Assembly (NCBI GenBank): GCA_027009605.1
Contig: JALVCY010000584.1
Coordinates: 1 to 7,803 of the forward strand
Length of the DNA: 7,803 nucleotides
Source: Saprospiraceae bacterium
Lineage (GTDB): Bacteria > Bacteroidota > Bacteroidia > Chitinophagales > Saprospiraceae
Direction: 5' to 3'
Positions 6,701-7,803 of this stretch are shown piece by piece. Position numbers and translations under genes: made by a program. Position 1 is the stretch's first letter; each line of letters opens with the position of its first letter. Under the pieces are notes generated by a model, which searched no databases, was not told the origin of the DNA, and saw only the letters and a list, made by a program, of their open reading frames with translations.

Positions 6701-7323
6701 TTATCAAACTCCCGCAATTCCTGTGTATTTCCTTCCGGCTGAATGGGAATATTCTCGTCAGTAATGGCCGCTTTTATCTCCAAATCATTGGCGATTTTGC
6801 CGGCCATTCGCAGGTTAAAACTCGAATTCAAGACCAAGCTCTGATTGTTTCCCAGGGTGAACCCCCGGGCAAAGCTGCCTTGATAATCCAAGCCTTTCAG
6901 GTCAGGCAAGACAGATTTAGATGCTTCATCCGTGAAGTCAAAGGCGATGTCCACTTCTTCCGGCTTGGCTCCTACTTCCACACTATCCACCCAACGATAA
7001 TGCCGCCCCAAATCCACCGGCAAAGCCCGGTAAGTGACCTGCAGACTATCTCCCAAAGGAAGGGGCTTGCGCAAAATAAGACAATGCCCTTCCAAACGAT
7101 AATATGTGCTATCTAAGAGCTTTGAGCCGGGCAATTGACGCACTGACACGGTCGCAGGCAAAATGGTCAAACCACCCAGACACAAGCTATCTTCCGCAAC
7201 AGAAAAAGTCCTTTGTACCAGATTCGAAAGCAGTATGGTCTGCCCAAAGCCATAGATGCTTCCCCCTAAAAGTAAGCCTAGGGCAACGAACAAACGCAAA
7301 AGTACTTTTTGAAAACCCCGCAT
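3766..7323 (-). CDS. Very large exported protein, probable outer-membrane beta-barrel, function unknown
   Basis: This 1185-residue protein has a Sec signal peptide (basic start, hydrophobic 8-24, probable cleavage after Gly27 at YGFG|QT). I do not recognise a named function. The N-terminal quarter (about 30-350) is the most family-like: repeated short beta strands with GDYEL, KYYKKLQGA, EGNQGPYALQG (280-290), ERVFLDG and DEDYVIDYNRG (318-328), a pattern I associate with large surface proteins of Bacteroidota and relatives. From about 360 to the end the sequence alternates polar and hydrophobic residues with many aromatic and basic strand ends, and it terminates in Phe (ARAIF), the usual C-terminal signal for outer-membrane barrel assembly. 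WIDRNNDSIPQLDEFE contains a calcium-loop-like pattern, Asp863-x-Asn865-x-Asp867 with Asp873 and Glu874. There is no TonB plug or T9SS tail. The ATG at 7321-7323 precedes a good signal peptide. A response regulator overlaps its 3' end, suggesting a shared transcript. Confidence 0.8.
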   Translation of the reverse strand: MRGFQKVLLRLFVALGLLLGGSIYGFGQTILLSNLVQRTFSVAEDSLCLGGLTILPATVSVRQLPGSKLLDSTYYRLEGHCLILRKPLPLGDSLQVTYRALPVDLGRHYRWVDSVEVGAKPEEVDIAFDFTDEASKSVLPDLKGLDYQGSFARGFTLGNNQSLVLNSSFNLRMAGKIANDLEIKAAITDENIPIQPEGNTQELREFDKIFIQLRKGTSSLTAGDYELKSHDSYFLKYYKKLQGATVETSFPVGTESTINLRGSVAIPKGQFARNTLTPSEGNQGPYALQGNNGERFLIILSATERVFLDGRLLKRGIDEDYVIDYNRGVVTFTARNLITKDSRIVVEFEYADQRFQKSLMAADAEWKYKKWNVFFNFMTSQDSKLTGGAKDLSKEEKIILAQAGDDLAQAFVSGIDTINHFTPEIVTYEIVDTMGFSGVLRYSTDQTKTLVKARFSDVGAGHGHYIISQSAANGRVYEWVAPDSATGMLLGNYEPVISLTAPELHQVFSMGTEGAIGKHLNFQSEVSLSRKDLNRFSELDKGDDTGLAAKISLTHSLPFGKKKASPKLETKMTYEWVSGRYRSLTPFRQTEFSRDWNLSSLENSADEQLPDFSLKYVQPDWGHFQYLFSGYSQKGVYDGQKHSLDFQLDHGRVRWISGASLLHSKSQLERTQFLRPRTDLSVSFLNKLGKVPGRVGVIWEQEDNRRFTEVTGNQLDTLSLVSRHYDFYKLYLEMPSGKKFKSGFFVSQRKDFVPGRLVSSSLAGQFLQSTDAVDLAWQGKWLASKASRLSWQLTRRQLSITQQALTNQKPQNTWLGKLDYYFKLPKGLLLSTTTYELGSGQAPKIEYNYLKVDPGQGSFTWIDRNNDSIPQLDEFEVAPFADQADFLRVSIVTNEFVPTNNVRFNQSIRFNPKKYLSNKKGILKFAGRLSTISSVRLFRRLLVLPKVASWNPFAQAVDSALVTTDASVLNTLYFDKGSPKFEWQIGQKSSRHKSLLTSGANARSLEQYFSKVRYRVSRSLNVQLEGAQEKQKNESKLFEQRNFNIKNRNGRFSLTHVHDRRLRNIVSYAYEQKANKIGAQESMVSHQLKWELTLTGKPKQFDSQRPIRLRADFSIVKIDFDGAAGSSVGYTMLEGLQPGQNLLWGVSIDKQLTKSMILSLLYNGRQTGTKGKPVHVGSMQARAIF

Positions 7324-7375
7324 AGGTTAGACTAATTTGGTGCTATTGTAAAACTGTTTTTGGCGGGTTTTGGTA

Positions 7376-7383
7376 CAAATTTA
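7376..7383 (-). promoter_or_regulatory. Candidate -7 promoter box for the large outer-membrane gene
   Basis: The minus strand reads TAAATTTG, a full match to TAnnTTTG, 52 bases upstream of the ATG at 7323. It would give a leader of about 45-50 bases. No good -33 TTTG is seen 19-21 bases further up, where the repeat block begins. Confidence 0.4.
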
Positions 7384-7398
7384 GTGCTTTTAGTTGAG

Positions 7399-7419
7399 AG
7401 TGGTGAGAGATGAGTGGTG
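7399..7419. repeat. Short outlying block of the 7-base tandem repeat
   Basis: Three consecutive heptamers AGTGGTG, AGAGATG and AGTGGTG lie just 16 bases beyond the -7-like box of the large gene. They are the same unit types as the main array at 7557-7647, from which they are separated by the GTTGA block. Confidence 0.75.
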
Positions 7420-7424
7420 AGTAA

Positions 7425-7556
7425 GTTGAAGAAGTTGATTCGCTGCGCTAGTTGAAGAAGTTGAGACGTTCGCCTTCGGCTCTCTGGTTGAGAACTCCTC
7501 CCGATTACTATCGTGGATTCGGACTTCGTGGTTGAGACGCTGCGCTGGTTGAGACG
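7425..7556. repeat. Interspersed GTTGA / GTTGAGACG repeat block
   Basis: GTTGA occurs seven times (starting at 7425, 7434, 7451, 7460, 7487, 7531 and 7548), and the longer GTTGAGACG occurs at 7460, 7531 and 7548. Between copies are GC-rich fillers, two of which are the identical GCTGCGCT (7442-7449 and 7539-7546), while others contain small inverted repeats such as GCC-TTC-GGC. Spacing is irregular, so it is not a simple tandem array. No open reading frame of note crosses it. Confidence 0.65.
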
Positions 7557-7647
7557 AGTAGTGAGTAGTGAGTCGTGAGTAGTGAGCGGTGAGTAGTGAG
7601 TGGTGAGAGATGAGTAGTGAGTGGTGAGAGATGAGTAGTGAGTGGTG
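7557..7647. repeat. 7-base tandem repeat array, 13 units
   Basis: Thirteen uninterrupted heptamers fill these 91 bases. The commonest is AGTAGTG; variants are AGTGGTG, AGAGATG, AGTCGTG and AGCGGTG. From 7592 onward the units are ordered in a 21-base higher-order repeat (AGTAGTG, AGTGGTG, AGAGATG), present twice in full and two-thirds of a third time, implying expansion of a three-unit block. Because seven is not a multiple of three, all frames are sampled; no gene is read from it. Confidence 0.85.
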
Positions 7648-7666
7648 ACAACTACCTTGAAAGAAA

Positions 7667-7803
7667 AATCTGCGTGAATCTGCGGGAGAAAAATCTGCGT
7701 GAATCTGCGGGAATAAAATCTGCGAGAATCTGCGGGAAATTAAATCTGCGTGAATCTGCGGGAATAAAATCTGCGTAAATCTGCGGGATTAAATCTGCGG
7801 GCA
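7667..7803. repeat. AATCTGCG repeat array, alternating 10- and 15-base spacing, runs off the right edge
   Basis: AATCTGCG occurs 11 times, starting at 7667, 7677, 7692, 7702, 7717, 7727, 7743, 7753, 7768, 7778 and 7792. Starts alternate between exactly 10 and 14-16 bases apart, so the composite unit is about 25 bases: AAATCTGCGTGAATCTGCGG followed by a short A-rich linker. The array probably continues beyond the window. Units are too short and unevenly spaced, and lack unique spacers, so this is not a CRISPR array. Confidence 0.85.

Noticed and set aside
6598..7116. 172-residue plus-strand frame
   Set aside because: It lies opposite the most conserved N-terminal part of the large protein, with no start context or recognisable motif.
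7667..7803. Regular repeats suggesting a CRISPR array
   Set aside because: The unit is 8-20 bases with linkers of only a few bases and no unique spacers, and no cas gene is near.

Overview
The window looks like a chromosomal stretch of a Bacteroidota bacterium. The evidence is indirect but consistent: start codons lack a clear Shine-Dalgarno and sit behind A-rich leaders, three upstream regions carry matches or near-matches to the Bacteroidota -7 box (TAnnTTTG), there is a decayed C-terminal secretion (T9SS) sorting domain, a large outer-membrane beta-barrel candidate ends in Phe, and the intergenic repeats are of a kind I associate with this phylum. No genus can be named. All intact genes are on the minus strand.

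Right to left (the direction of transcription): 7324-7803 is a gene-free block made of three different short-repeat families, with a -7-like box next to the gene that follows. 3766-7323 encodes a 1185-residue exported, probably outer-membrane beta-barrel protein of unknown function with a calcium-loop-like motif. It overlaps an OmpR/PhoB-type response regulator (3050-3769; the real start is probably an ATG at 3733), so the two are likely co-transcribed. 2480-2905 encodes a small membrane-anchored or lipoprotein mono-heme cytochrome c.

1909-2479 has no intact gene. It holds a plus-strand frameshifted remnant of a T9SS cargo C-terminus (about 2043-2302), a large palindromic element (2322-2402), and, nearest the next operon, overlapping palindromes plus a promoter-like sequence.

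From 1908 to the left edge is a tight operon for corrinoid-dependent one-carbon transfer: a uroporphyrinogen-decarboxylase-family methyltransferase (793-1908), its corrinoid (B12) carrier protein (108-746), and the first 32 residues of a methylenetetrahydrofolate-reductase-like protein (1-96). Together they suggest that a methyl group is taken from an unknown methylated substrate, placed on cobalamin and passed to the folate pool. The methyl donor, the second methyltransferase and the reductive activator are not visible here.

The most interesting points are the substrate-unknown methyl-transfer operon with its palindrome-rich control region, the unassigned beta-barrel/response-regulator pair, and the dense mosaic of repeats at the right edge. 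I did not find a clear defence system, CRISPR array, insertion sequence or RNA gene.
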